From Cytobacillus oceanisediminis 2691 (GTDB lineage Bacteria; Bacillota; Bacilli; Bacillales; Cytobacillaceae), in assembly GCF_007678455.1 (NCBI RefSeq), contig NZ_VEEP01000001.1:186001-250000 (forward strand): DNA of 64,000 nt, in the 5' to 3' direction. Shown here one piece after another: positions 25,882-34,386 of this stretch. The translations under genes were made by a program, and so were the position numbers. The notes under the pieces were generated by a model. It was not told where the DNA came from and did not search any database. It saw only the letters and a list, made by a program, of their open reading frames with translations. Numbering within the stretch: position 1 is the stretch's first letter; each line of letters opens with the position of its first letter.

Positions 25882-26649
25882 GTGATTTTAGTCGAAAAGA
25901 AACGCATTCAAGATATTCCCGTTCTTCATATCGCAAAACAAAGTCAATTTTCAGATAGAATGCCATTGATTGTTTTTCTGCATGGTTTTACAAGCACAAA
26001 GGAACGAAACATGCATTATGCCTATCTCTATGCCGAAAAAGGTTTCAGGGTGATCATGCCAGAAGCAAAATACCATGGAACCCGCAGTGAGGGATTGTCA
26101 GAGACAGAACTTGGCTTCCGTTTCTGGGAAATCGTCATAACTTCTATCGAAGAGCTTTCATCAATCAGAACAGAATTGGTCGATGAAGGACTAGTTGATC
26201 CTTCGAGGATTGGCGTAGCCGGAACATCGATGGGCGGCATCACCACGCTAGGCGCGATGGCTAAGTATGACTGGATCAAGGCCGGCGTGAGTTTAATGGG
26301 CAATCCGTCATTTGAGCAGTTTGCTCTGTGGCAGCTGAATGAAATGGAAAAACGGAATGTAAATATCAATTTATCGAAAGAAGAAATTTCAGAACTGCTC
26401 AATCAGCTGAAGCAGTATGACCTCAGCCAGCAGCCGGAAAAACTGAACAAACGTCCTCTGTTGTTCTGGCATGGCAGGATGGATCCAGTAGTACCATATG
26501 AATCGGCCTATCATTTTTATGAGCAAACCAGGAAAAACTATGTGGGAACAAAAGGAATGTTGGAGTTCATTACAGATGAACATGCTGGGCACAATGTGTC
26601 AAACGCTGGTGTAGAGGCTTCAGCAGAGTGGTTTGCAAAGCATATCTAA
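25882..26649 (+). CDS. yitV: Alpha/beta hydrolase esterase (YitV)
   Basis: A 255-residue alpha/beta hydrolase. Catalytic triad visible: Ser in AGTSMGGITT, Asp in HGRMDPVVPY and His in DEHAGHNVS; the oxyanion region is LHGFTSTKERN. This matches YitV/BH-type esterases of Bacillus, whose natural substrate is unknown. The start is GTG at 25882 with TTGGAGGG nine bases upstream; an in-frame TTG lies inside that ribosome site and is rejected. Followed by yitW after a short gap that has its own ribosome site. Confidence 0.8.
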   Translation: MILVEKKRIQDIPVLHIAKQSQFSDRMPLIVFLHGFTSTKERNMHYAYLYAEKGFRVIMPEAKYHGTRSEGLSETELGFRFWEIVITSIEELSSIRTELVDEGLVDPSRIGVAGTSMGGITTLGAMAKYDWIKAGVSLMGNPSFEQFALWQLNEMEKRNVNINLSKEEISELLNQLKQYDLSQQPEKLNKRPLLFWHGRMDPVVPYESAYHFYEQTRKNYVGTKGMLEFITDEHAGHNVSNAGVEASAEWFAKHI

Positions 26650-26725
26650 TACCTTCCGCTTTTAATGGGAATGAATCATTGTTATGATAGAAACAGGTAC
26701 AGCATTAATAAAGGAGTGTTCACCG

Positions 26726-27037
26726 ATGGATGAAGAATTAAAAGAGAGCATTATGGGTGCGCTTGAGATGGTCGTTGACCCTGAACTTGGCGTAGATATC
26801 GTGAATTTAGGGCTTGTATATGATGTTGATTTGAATGAAGAAGGGCTTGCAACTGTAACGATGACCCTGACGTCAATGGGCTGCCCGCTAGCCGGCACAA
26901 TCGTCGAACAGGTAAAATTAGCACTTGCCGACCTTCCAGAAGTCAAAGATACAGAAGTGAACATTGTTTTCAATCCGCCATGGTCAAAAGACATGATGTC
27001 ACGTTACGCGAAAATTGCCCTTGGGGTAAGGGATTAA
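26726..27037 (+). CDS. yitW: MIP18/SufT-like metal-sulfur cluster assembly factor (YitW)
   Basis: A 103-residue DUF59/MIP18 protein: VVDPELGVDIVNLGLVYDV, the conserved Cys in TSMGCPL, and FNPPWSKDMMS. Members (SufT, PaaD-like) help assemble or deliver Fe-S clusters. AAGGAG precedes the ATG at 26726. Strong hairpins follow. As the next genes encode Fe-S enzymes of the nitrate island, a supporting role is possible but untested. Confidence 0.85.
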   Translation: MDEELKESIMGALEMVVDPELGVDIVNLGLVYDVDLNEEGLATVTMTLTSMGCPLAGTIVEQVKLALADLPEVKDTEVNIVFNPPWSKDMMSRYAKIALGVRD

Positions 27038-27077
27038 TCAGCCTTTTGAAACAACAGGAAAATTTCCTGCTGTCAGA

Positions 27078-27122
27078 CTGTAGACAAACTCGATGGAATT
27101 CGAGCTTGTCTACAGTTTTTTT
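27078..27122 (+). terminator. Strong terminator downstream of yitW
   Basis: CTGTAGACAA and TTGTCTACAG with an inner CTCG/CGAG stem are followed by seven or more T residues. An earlier imperfect hairpin (27051-27073) precedes it. Confidence 0.88.
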
Positions 27123-27140
27123 GTTTGTGCTGGAATGGGG

Positions 27141-27276
27141 CTGTTGATTTCCGTTCCAGGCGCTTCGCTTTCCGCGGGGCCGGCGCTGAGCCTCCTCACC
27201 GCCGTTGGCGTCTGCGGGGTCTCACCTGTCCGTCTGATCCCACAGGAGTCTACGCGCCTTCCACTCCAATCAACAG
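27141..27276. mobile_element. 136-bp GC-rich element with terminal inverted repeats
   Basis: CTGTTGATT and GGCGC boundaries recur as 23-bp imperfect inverted repeats at the two ends (17 of 23 positions match). The interior is far richer in GC (CGCTTTCCGCGGGG, GGGGTCTCACC) than the neighbourhood. It resembles a dispersed repeat seen in many Bacillaceae genomes; by size it would be a MITE/REP-like non-autonomous element. No coding capacity. Confidence 0.65.
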
Positions 27277-27342
27277 GATTCCTCAACTTAGTGTGGAACT
27301 AACCGTAAGTCTCTTTTAAAATAGATACATATAACGCTAAAT

Positions 27343-27476
27343 GTGATAAAGATACATTCCAAGAACAATCCAATCCCTCGTGATCAAAAGTTAGAAATGG
27401 TTGCATTAGACCAGCTGGTTCATCAGACCATTTAGTCCGCAAGATAAAAGCAGCCCTTGATTTTTCTTTCATCTGA
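27343..27476 (+). pseudogene. IS1182-type transposase N-terminal remnant
   Basis: A frame from 27343 reads ...NNPIPRDQKLEMVALDQLV, and after a one-base deletion near 27421 continues SDHLVRKIKAALDFSFI then stop. That order (DQLVP-DHLVRKI-AIDFSFI) is the conserved N-terminus of IS1182-family transposases. Only about 45 codons survive, and there is no catalytic core, so it is dead. A terminator hairpin follows at once. Confidence 0.6.
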
Positions 27477-27502
27477 CAGCAGGAAATCTCCTGCTGTTTT
27501 TT
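27476..27502 (+). terminator. Terminator-like hairpin after the transposase remnant
   Basis: ACAGCAGG and CCTGCTGT arms with a T6 tail. A near copy of this hairpin (without T-run) lies at 27051-27073 just after yitW. Confidence 0.7.
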
Positions 27503-27564
27503 ATTTGTTTTGAAGACAAAGGTCACACAATTGTCATAGAAAAAGAATGATTGGCCATAATTTA

Positions 27565-27607
27565 TGTGAGTTAGTTCACTTAAACATGTTGGAAACACTT
27601 ATATACT
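27565..27607 (+). promoter_or_regulatory. Fnr-box promoter of the radical SAM gene
   Basis: TGTGAGTTAGTTCACT (27565-27580) lies 37 nt (first base to first base) before TATACT (27602-27607), which centres the box at about -41.5. Confidence 0.7.
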
Positions 27608-27641
27608 TCTTGTATAGAGAAGTACTTAAGGAGGCGCCAAT

Positions 27642-28766
27642 ATGTTTGATAGAGATTTTAACAAAGACCCATTCATTGTGATTTGGGAACTTACAAGAGC
27701 CTGCCAGTTGAAATGCCTGCACTGCCGTGCGGAGGCACAATATAGAAGAGATCCTCGTGAACTGTCTTTCGAAGAGGGAAAAGCGCTGATTGACCAAATA
27801 TACGAAATGAATAATCCGATGCTCGTGTTCACAGGCGGAGACCCTTTAATGAGGGAGGACGTTTTTGATATCGCCGAGTACGCTGTAAAAAAGGGTGTCC
27901 GTGTATCGATGACACCTAGTGCGACACCGAATGTAACCAAGGAAGCGATCGAAAAGGCAAAGGCGGTCGGTCTATCGCGATGGGCCTTCAGTATCGACGG
28001 ACCAACAGCAGAAGTTCACGACCACTTCAGGGGAACAGCCGGTTCCTTTGATTTAACGATGGAAAGAATAAAATATCTGCACGAGCTCGAAATTCCGATA
28101 CAGATCAATACCGTCATTTCCCGATATAATATAGAGTATTTAGATGAAATGGCAAAAATGGTTGAAGATCTGGATTGTGTCCTGTGGAGTGTATTTTTCC
28201 TTGTCCCGACAGGACGCGGCCAGGAAAAGGACATGATTTCACCTGTGGAGCATGAAAAAGTGTTCCAATGGCTTTATAATTTAAGCAAACGGGTGAAGTT
28301 CGACATAAAAACTACAGCTGCCCAGCACTACCGCCGGGTTGTCATTCAGCAAAAAATGCGTGAAGCCAGGGATCATACAGACGAAATCAACTACTTGACG
28401 GCCCTGACAAATGAGGGGTTGACGGGATCCATCGATGGTCTCGGCCGGGCTCCAAAAGGTGTTAACGATGGAAATGGGTTTGTATTCATATCCCATATTG
28501 GATATGTGTACCCGAGCGGATTGCTACCGGTTAAAGCAGGGAATGTCCGGGAACAGCCTCTTGCTGAAATTTACAGGGAATCTCCCGTATTCAAGTCACT
28601 GAGGAATCCTGATGAATACAAAGGGAAATGTGGTGTTTGCGAGTTCAGGCATGTATGCGGAGGTTCGCGTTCTCGGGCATATGCCATGACAGGAGATTAC
28701 CTGGAGAGCGAACCGTTCTGCGTGTATATTCCTAAAGCACTGAGAAAACAAAAGCAGGAAAGCTAA
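27642..28766 (+). CDS. Radical SAM/SPASM protein (NirJ/AhbC-like group)
   Basis: A 374-residue radical SAM enzyme. The [4Fe-4S]-SAM motif is CQLKCLHC (Cys21, Cys25, Cys28), followed by FTGGDPLMR and FSIDGP; a C-terminal SPASM-type cluster appears as CGVCEFRHVCGGSRSRAYAM...C. The CGGSRSRAYA.TGDYL.SEPFC stretch resembles heme/heme d1 maturases (NirJ, AhbC/D), though the exact substrate is unknown. An Fnr-type box at -41.5 places it in the anaerobic regulon. AAGGAGG before the ATG. Alternative: a TIGR04053-type radical SAM protein of unknown role. Confidence 0.75.
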   Translation: MFDRDFNKDPFIVIWELTRACQLKCLHCRAEAQYRRDPRELSFEEGKALIDQIYEMNNPMLVFTGGDPLMREDVFDIAEYAVKKGVRVSMTPSATPNVTKEAIEKAKAVGLSRWAFSIDGPTAEVHDHFRGTAGSFDLTMERIKYLHELEIPIQINTVISRYNIEYLDEMAKMVEDLDCVLWSVFFLVPTGRGQEKDMISPVEHEKVFQWLYNLSKRVKFDIKTTAAQHYRRVVIQQKMREARDHTDEINYLTALTNEGLTGSIDGLGRAPKGVNDGNGFVFISHIGYVYPSGLLPVKAGNVREQPLAEIYRESPVFKSLRNPDEYKGKCGVCEFRHVCGGSRSRAYAMTGDYLESEPFCVYIPKALRKQKQES

Positions 28767-28828
28767 CAAACCAGGGAAAAGGAAAGAAAAAAAGCAGCTC
28801 TGCTTCTAAAAGGGCTGCCTCATAATAT

Positions 28829-28865
28829 AAAAAGCGAGTGAAGCTGGGCTTCACTCGCTTTTTAT
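28829..28865. terminator. Bidirectional terminator between the radical SAM gene and fnr
   Basis: AAAAAGCGAGTGAAGC and GCTTCACTCGCTTTTT form a 16-bp perfect stem with a 3-base loop; usable on both strands. Confidence 0.9.
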
Positions 28866-28866
28866 A

Positions 28867-29565
28867 TTAGTCGATTGAACAGAAAACCGCCGGACAATTT
28901 TCACAGCCGATTTCCTTGCGTAAGTAATCTACATCATGGATCAGGATTTTCCCTTTTTTAATGGAGATGATTCCTTCGCGTTTCAAGTCATTCAGAATCC
29001 TGTTTGTACTTTCACGTGATGTGCCGCAGAAATTGGCCAGTTCCTGATTTGTTAATGGAAGGTCAATCAGAATGCCGGTATCTTTATGGATACCATAGCT
29101 GTTCGTCATCCTGATCAATGTAGAGAATAGCGCTCCCTTTTTTCCGTTAAGTACTAAATCACGGAATTTAGTCTGTGTTTTGCGGAAATGGTCGCTCATC
29201 CATTTCATGAATTCGAATGCGAGCGATGGATTTTGAAAAATCTCCTTTTCGATGACATCTTTCCTGATTGCGGAAATGGTTGCATCCTCCAGGATCAATG
29301 CGCTAAGCAAATATTTTGGTGCCTCGGTAAACAGGGTCAATTCACCGCATAGATCATTTTCCCCGCAAATCCTTAACGCAAGTTCACGTCCATCCTGGGT
29401 TACCTTGCTAATCTGCACCTTTCCGCCAAGAATCAAATAAAGCTCCTCTGCCTCCATGCCTTCCTGGAACAAGTATGTGCCCTTCTTAACCTTGAATGTC
29501 CTGTCTGCAAACTGGAGCAATTCTTTAATTTCTATTGAATGAGTCACTTTCGTTGTGTTTGGCAT
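28867..29565 (-). CDS. fnr: Fnr-type oxygen-sensing regulator (copy 1)
   Basis: A 232-residue Crp/Fnr-family protein: cyclic-nucleotide-binding-like domain (KKGTYLFQEGMEAEELYLILGG), dimer helix, then a helix-turn-helix (LTNQELANFCGTSRESTNRIL). The C-terminus ends CENCPAVFC with Cys221, Cys224 and Cys229, the arrangement of the [4Fe-4S] ligands in Bacillus Fnr, where an Asp in the FRDL segment is the fourth ligand. It should activate anaerobic genes when the cluster is intact. Start at ATG 29565 after AAAGGGTG. Divergent from narK, as in B. subtilis narK-fnr regions. A paralogue lies at 38823. Confidence 0.88.
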   Translation of the reverse strand: MPNTTKVTHSIEIKELLQFADRTFKVKKGTYLFQEGMEAEELYLILGGKVQISKVTQDGRELALRICGENDLCGELTLFTEAPKYLLSALILEDATISAIRKDVIEKEIFQNPSLAFEFMKWMSDHFRKTQTKFRDLVLNGKKGALFSTLIRMTNSYGIHKDTGILIDLPLTNQELANFCGTSRESTNRILNDLKREGIISIKKGKILIHDVDYLRKEIGCENCPAVFCSID

Positions 29566-29806
29566 GGTCATCACCCTTTTTTAGAATATAAGTTTCCGTG
29601 GCTTTTCGTTATTGAGACAATAATAACATCTGGATAGTGTTAACTAAATAACGCATGGGGAATTGTCAAAATCCCGTCACATTCTCTCTTCGTTTTGTTC
29701 ACATTTTCGAAACAAAGTTGCTATAGGTATATTATATCGATAAAAAAAGTAAGTTGATTCCGATGTTAGAAGTCAACTGTGACAGTTTATTGAACAAAGA
29801 AATAGG
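29566..29806. other. Divergent intergenic region, fnr to narK
   Basis: The whole gap to narK is 331 bp. It contains the fnr promoter and, to the right, the narK Fnr box. No gene is seen. I found no clear Fnr box placed for fnr itself. Confidence 0.4.
29641..29669 (-). promoter_or_regulatory. SigmaA promoter of fnr copy 1
   Basis: On the minus strand TTGACA (29664-29669) and TAGTTA (29641-29646) are 17 bp apart. Confidence 0.6.
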
Positions 29807-29849
29807 AGTGAAGTTCTTCACATCATAAGGCCATGTATTTTTCTACGAT
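29807..29849 (+). promoter_or_regulatory. Fnr-box promoter of narK
   Basis: AGTGAAGTTCTTCACA (29807-29822) begins 37 nt before TACGAT (29844-29849); box centre about -41.5. Confidence 0.72.
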
Positions 29850-29896
29850 TTATTTATCAAGCAAAAATCGCCTGAAAACTAGGAGGGGGAAGAATC

Positions 29897-31396
29897 ATGC
29901 GAACACAAAAAAATCAGCTGCCGCTTCAAACGCTCAGTCTGGTTGCAGGTTTTATGGTGTGGGTTATTTTATCCGCATTAATGCCGTTCATTAAAGAGGA
30001 TATAAAGCTTACAGCAAATCAAATCGCGATGGCGACTGCCATTCCTGTTGTCCTGGGTTCCGTTATGAGGATACCGATTGGATACTGGACAAACAAATAT
30101 GGAGCACGAAAACTGTTCTTTGTCAGCTTCGCATTCCTGTTGTTTCCGGTGTATTTCATCAGTCTGGCAGATTCTTTTATTGACCTGCTGATCGGCGGCT
30201 TGCTGGTCGGTATAGGTGGTGCAATTTTTTCTGTCGGTGTGACATCCCTCCCGAAATACTATCCAAAAGAACGCCATGGATTTGTGAACGGAATTTATGG
30301 GGTAGGCAATCTCGGAACTGCGGTCACGACTTTTTCGGCACCGGTCATTGCATCGCAGATTGGCTGGCAGTCAACAGTCCAGCTTTACCTGGTGCTTTTA
30401 CTGGCATTTGCATTGCTTAACTTTTTCCTTGGTGACAAAAATGAACCCAAAGTTCCTACTCCACTGGGGGATCAAATTAAAAGTGTATACAAGAACCAGA
30501 AACTCTGGGCATTGAGTCTGTTTTACTTCTTAACATTTGGATCATTTGTAGCTTTTACGATCTACCTGCCGAATTTCCTTGTGTCACATTTTGAGCTCGA
30601 TAAGGTAGATGCCGGAATCAGGACAGCAGGATTCATTGCCCTTGCTACATTCTTCAGGCCGATTGGCGGCTGGCTTGGTGATAAATTCAACTCATTCATC
30701 ATCTTGATGATTGTCTTTGCAGGCATGACCATTTCAGGAATACTGCTGTCTTTCACACCTTCCCTGACCCTTTATACGATTGGCTGTCTTACGGTAGCAA
30801 TCAGTGCGGGGATTGGCAATGGTACCGTCTTCAAACTAGTGCCGCTTTATTTTTCAAAACAGGCGGGGATCGTGAATGGTATAGTATCAGCGATGGGTGG
30901 ATTGGGAGGCTTCTTCCCGCCGCTTATGCTGGCCTTCCTGTTCAACCTGACAGGGCATTATGCCATTGGTTTCATGGCTTTGTCGCAGGTTGCACTTGCG
31001 AGCCTGATCATCGTCATCTGGATGTACTATCAGGATAAATTGAGCCTTGCTAAAAATATCATCGACCATACTGCAGAGGGAATCATGATCACGGATGTGA
31101 AAGGCATGATTGAAAAGGTTAACCAATCTTTCACGAATGTAACGGGATATAAAGCTGAGGAAGTCATTGGGAGAAACCCAAGAGTCCTGAGGTCAGGAAA
31201 GCATGGGGAGGCTTTTTACAAGGAGATGTGGAAATCCATTGAGGAGAATGGATTCTGGCAGGGAGAAATCTGGAACAAAAAGAAGAACGGAAACATCTAT
31301 CCTGAATGGCTTACAATAAGTCCTTTAAAAAATGAAGCCGGAGAAATCAAGAACTATGTCGGCATATTCAGTGAGCTACCTATAAAAAAGAAATAA
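29897..31396 (+). CDS. narK: NarK-type nitrate/nitrite transporter with a C-terminal PAS domain
   Basis: A 499-residue protein. Residues 1-385 are an MFS transporter with about twelve helices and NarK/NasA-type signatures (GSVMRIPIGYWTNKYGARK, YGVGNLGTA). Residues about 390-495 (NIIDHTAEGIMITDVKGMIE, NQSFTNVTGYKAEEVIGRNP, WQGEIWNKKKNGNIYPEWL) are a complete PAS fold with PAC. Classical NarK (about 395-460 residues) has no such domain. The PAS part is in frame with no stop, so this is a real fusion rather than neighbouring genes. It may sense a small ligand or redox state and gate transport. AGGAGGGGG before the ATG; Fnr box upstream. Confidence 0.82.
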   Translation: MRTQKNQLPLQTLSLVAGFMVWVILSALMPFIKEDIKLTANQIAMATAIPVVLGSVMRIPIGYWTNKYGARKLFFVSFAFLLFPVYFISLADSFIDLLIGGLLVGIGGAIFSVGVTSLPKYYPKERHGFVNGIYGVGNLGTAVTTFSAPVIASQIGWQSTVQLYLVLLLAFALLNFFLGDKNEPKVPTPLGDQIKSVYKNQKLWALSLFYFLTFGSFVAFTIYLPNFLVSHFELDKVDAGIRTAGFIALATFFRPIGGWLGDKFNSFIILMIVFAGMTISGILLSFTPSLTLYTIGCLTVAISAGIGNGTVFKLVPLYFSKQAGIVNGIVSAMGGLGGFFPPLMLAFLFNLTGHYAIGFMALSQVALASLIIVIWMYYQDKLSLAKNIIDHTAEGIMITDVKGMIEKVNQSFTNVTGYKAEEVIGRNPRVLRSGKHGEAFYKEMWKSIEENGFWQGEIWNKKKNGNIYPEWLTISPLKNEAGEIKNYVGIFSELPIKKK

Positions 31397-31401
31397 CCTT
31401 A

Positions 31402-31440
31402 AGAAGGCTGCATCCAATCCTTGATGCAGCCTTCTATTTT
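31402..31440 (+). terminator. Terminator of narK
   Basis: AGAAGGCTGCATC and GATGCAGCCTTCT, then TTTT. Confidence 0.85.
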
Positions 31441-31559
31441 AGATAATATGACAACATAATGACATTTTCTGATAAAAACACTATCCTGCCAGTTTTTATG
31501 TTGTAATATAGACATAAGGGTAAAAGCTACTATTTTAAATAGAGGACTATTGATGTTAC

Positions 31560-31602
31560 TGTGAGAATATTAACAGTGAACCATTACTATAGCTGTTACA
31601 AT
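31560..31602 (+). promoter_or_regulatory. Fnr-box promoter of moaA
   Basis: TGTGAGAATATTAACA (31560-31575, one mismatch in the right half) begins 37 nt before TACAAT (31597-31602). Confidence 0.62.
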
Positions 31603-31640
31603 GTCAATAATCAAAACTTCTATAATTGGAGTTGACACAG

Positions 31641-32657
31641 ATGGTAAAAAGCATAATTAAAGACCAATTAAATAGACCGCTCCGCGATTTGCGTATTTCT
31701 GTTATAGATCGCTGTAATTTCCGGTGTCAGTATTGCATGCCTGCCGAGATTTTTGGACCAGACTTTGCATTCTTGCCTAAAAGTGAGCTTTTGTCATATG
31801 AAGAAATCGAACGTGTGGCCAAATTGTTCATAGATCTGGGTGTTGAAAAAATCAGGCTCACAGGCGGCGAGCCATTGATGCGGAAAGACTTGCCGATCCT
31901 TGTCAAGAAGCTCAACCAGATTGAAGGGCTTAAGGATATCGCATTGACTACCAATGGCGTGATGCTCCCTAAATATGCCGAAGAGCTGTATGCAGCAGGG
32001 TTGAAGCGCGTGAATATCAGTCTGGATAGCTTAAAGGATGAGCTGTTCGGCGAAATCAATGGCCGCAATGTAGGGGTAGGGCCAGTACTCAAGGGAATCG
32101 AATCGGCAAAAAAGGCCGGGTTGGGCGTTAAAATCAACATGGTCGTCAAGAAAGGCCTGAATGATTCCGAAATTCTTCCGATGGCAGAATTCTGTAAAAA
32201 GGAAGGACTGGAGCTCCGATATATTGAATTCATGGATGTGGGCAGCACTAATGGCTGGAAGATGGACGACGTCATCACGAAAAAGCAAATCCATGACATG
32301 CTGAGTCAGCACCATGAACTGGAAGCGGTAGACCCTGATTACTTTGGCGAGGTCGCTAAAAAATACCGATACAAAGGTACGGATATCAACGTCGGCTTTA
32401 TTTCCTCAGTTTCTGAGTCCTTCTGCTCCAGCTGTACAAGATCACGTTTATCAGCGAATGGCCAGGTGTTCACCTGCCTTTTCAATGGCAATGGTCATGA
32501 TATCCGTGACTTCATGCGTGCCGGTGCAACCGATGACGAGCTTCGTGAACGAATCACAAATATCTGGAATCACAGAACGGACCGTTATTCAGATGAACGT
32601 ACAGCTGAAACCGTCGCGAACAGAAAGAAAATCGAAATGTCCTATATTGGCGGCTAA
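31641..32657 (+). CDS. moaA: GTP 3',8-cyclase MoaA
   Basis: A 338-residue radical SAM enzyme that starts molybdenum cofactor synthesis by converting GTP to (8S)-3',8-cyclo-7,8-dihydroguanosine triphosphate. N-terminal cluster CNFRCQYC (Cys25, Cys29, Cys32); the C-terminal cluster begins FCSSCTRSR with a third Cys in VFTCLFN; the essential C-terminal GG is present (SYIGG). ATG at 31641 with TTGGAG upstream. The upstream Fnr box ties cofactor supply to nitrate respiration. Other moa genes lie outside the window. Confidence 0.93.
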   Translation: MVKSIIKDQLNRPLRDLRISVIDRCNFRCQYCMPAEIFGPDFAFLPKSELLSYEEIERVAKLFIDLGVEKIRLTGGEPLMRKDLPILVKKLNQIEGLKDIALTTNGVMLPKYAEELYAAGLKRVNISLDSLKDELFGEINGRNVGVGPVLKGIESAKKAGLGVKINMVVKKGLNDSEILPMAEFCKKEGLELRYIEFMDVGSTNGWKMDDVITKKQIHDMLSQHHELEAVDPDYFGEVAKKYRYKGTDINVGFISSVSESFCSSCTRSRLSANGQVFTCLFNGNGHDIRDFMRAGATDDELRERITNIWNHRTDRYSDERTAETVANRKKIEMSYIGG

Positions 32658-32679
32658 AGACTCCTTCGGGGGTCTTTTT
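32656..32679 (+). terminator. Terminator of moaA
   Basis: AAAGACTCC pairs with GGGGGTCTTT around a TTC loop, then T5. Confidence 0.7.
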
Positions 32680-32805
32680 CTGTTCCTCTGGAGTTTTTTA
32701 TCCAAAGGAAAACAGAGGCTTCTGGATTTTGGGCATACTATGTTTCCAACCAAAAGGTTTATGGGTATACATGAATCTACGATAAAATTTGTTGGAGACT
32801 GCCGA

Positions 32806-34317
32806 ATGCTAAAAAGAAGAATTGAATTTTTATTTGTATTTATTTTAATGGTGTGTTTTTATATTGTCTTTTTTACTGGGTACAGCCAGGCAATTAAGAT
32901 TGCAGCGATCACCGTTTACTCCCTTATCCTGTTTGTCAGCATCTTTTCGTTGATGCTCGAGAACCGTTCCGCACAGCATACGCTGATGTGGATGTATGTA
33001 ATGCTGTTATTTCCTGTCGCCGGGTATTTCTTTTACCTATTTTCAGGACAGCTGTATTTAAAAGGGTATCTGTATAAAAGCAAGCGTACCAGGGATCGTG
33101 ACCAATGGGAAAAGCTGATGAGGAATGAAGAGTCGAGGGATCTTTCTTTCTTGATTGAAAATCAGTTTTGCTTCGCAAAATATGCAAAGAATTCAGCGTT
33201 GACTCCAATTACGACCGACTCAAGGGCAAAAATCCTTAAAAATGGGGAAGAGACTTTTTCTGAATTAAAAAAGAAATTGAAGGAAGCAGAAAAGTTCATC
33301 CATATGGAATACTATATTTTCAGGTCTGACCGGCTTGGCAGGGAAATAATTGACATCCTGATAGAAAAAGCCAGGCAGGGTGTTGAGGTTTTATTCATGT
33401 TCGATGCTGCCGGCAGCATGAAGATTGCCGCCACGGACCTTAAGGACATGCAGGAGGCAGGCGTTAAAGCTGCGCCGTTCTCTCCGCTCAAATACGGGTT
33501 CTTCAATCAGAAATTCAATTTTCGGAATCACAGGAAGATTGTCATCATTGACGGGGAAATCGGATTTGTCGGCGGATTGAATGTAGGCGTAGAATACCTC
33601 GGTGAAGATGAGAAAATCGGTTTTTGGCGCGATACCCATATGGTGCTGACAGGAGAGGCTGTCTATACCCTCCACAATGTCTTCCTGCTTGATTGGGAAT
33701 ATGTGAGCGGTGAAAGGGTACTTGGGAACCATATAGCCGAAAAAAAGCCGCATGAGAGCGATGAGCTGGATGGTGCGATTCAGGTAGTGCCAAGCGGGCC
33801 GGACACACAGCAAGGAATCATGAGTGATTTTTACTACACGATGATGTCCTGCGCAACTAAGTCGATTTGGATTGCCACTCCTTATTTTGTTCCTGATGAA
33901 GCGATAAGGACAGCATTGAGAGTGGCTGCAGCCAAAGGAATAGAAGTAAGGATCATGGTTCCGGAAATCAATGACAGCTATCTGACACAATATGCCAGCC
34001 GATCATACTTTTCTGAACTGCTGCGGAATGGGGCAGAGATTTACTCCTATAAAAAGGGGTTCCTGCACCAAAAGGTCATCATTGTCGATGGGAATATCGC
34101 TTCGATTGGGACGGCCAATATGGACATGAGGAGTTTCCATCTTAATTTTGAAGTGAACGTCTTCCTGCTTGGAACGAGTTCAATCAGAGATCTTGTAGCA
34201 CATTATGAAGCGGACCTCGAAGATTCAGAGAAAATCAGTGCTGTCCAATATCATAAACGAGGACTCTGGGAAAGAACGAAGGAATCCTTCGCCAGACTGT
34301 TTTCAGGTGCATTATAG
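32806..34317 (+). CDS. cls: Cardiolipin synthase
   Basis: A 503-residue phospholipase-D-type enzyme joining two phosphatidylglycerols into cardiolipin plus glycerol. Two N-terminal hydrophobic segments (about 8-50) anchor it; two HKD motifs follow, HRKIVIIDG at His242 and HQKVIIVDG at His421. The ATG at 32806 has TTGGAG upstream; an in-frame extension reaching back into moaA lacks initiation signals and is rejected. It lies inside the Fnr-linked island but I see no Fnr box at its promoter. Confidence 0.9.
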   Translation: MLKRRIEFLFVFILMVCFYIVFFTGYSQAIKIAAITVYSLILFVSIFSLMLENRSAQHTLMWMYVMLLFPVAGYFFYLFSGQLYLKGYLYKSKRTRDRDQWEKLMRNEESRDLSFLIENQFCFAKYAKNSALTPITTDSRAKILKNGEETFSELKKKLKEAEKFIHMEYYIFRSDRLGREIIDILIEKARQGVEVLFMFDAAGSMKIAATDLKDMQEAGVKAAPFSPLKYGFFNQKFNFRNHRKIVIIDGEIGFVGGLNVGVEYLGEDEKIGFWRDTHMVLTGEAVYTLHNVFLLDWEYVSGERVLGNHIAEKKPHESDELDGAIQVVPSGPDTQQGIMSDFYYTMMSCATKSIWIATPYFVPDEAIRTALRVAAAKGIEVRIMVPEINDSYLTQYASRSYFSELLRNGAEIYSYKKGFLHQKVIIVDGNIASIGTANMDMRSFHLNFEVNVFLLGTSSIRDLVAHYEADLEDSEKISAVQYHKRGLWERTKESFARLFSGAL

Positions 34318-34324
34318 ACCAACC

Positions 34325-34364
34325 AAAAAATGACCCCATCTTGAGAAAAAGGGGTCATTTTTTT
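34325..34364. terminator. Bidirectional terminator between cls and ric
   Basis: AATGACCCC and GGGGTCATT arms with A-run left and T-run right. Confidence 0.88.
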
Positions 34365-34386
34365 ACTGAGGCCTGCGATTTTCCTT

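Noticed and set aside
27299-27598. 99-residue minus-strand open frame
   Set aside because: Antisense to the transposase remnant and crosses a terminator; no homology or ribosome site seen.
32344-32805. N-terminal extension of cls reaching into moaA
   Set aside because: The extension overlaps moaA and its terminator; the ATG at 32806 has a ribosome site and gives the normal cardiolipin synthase length.
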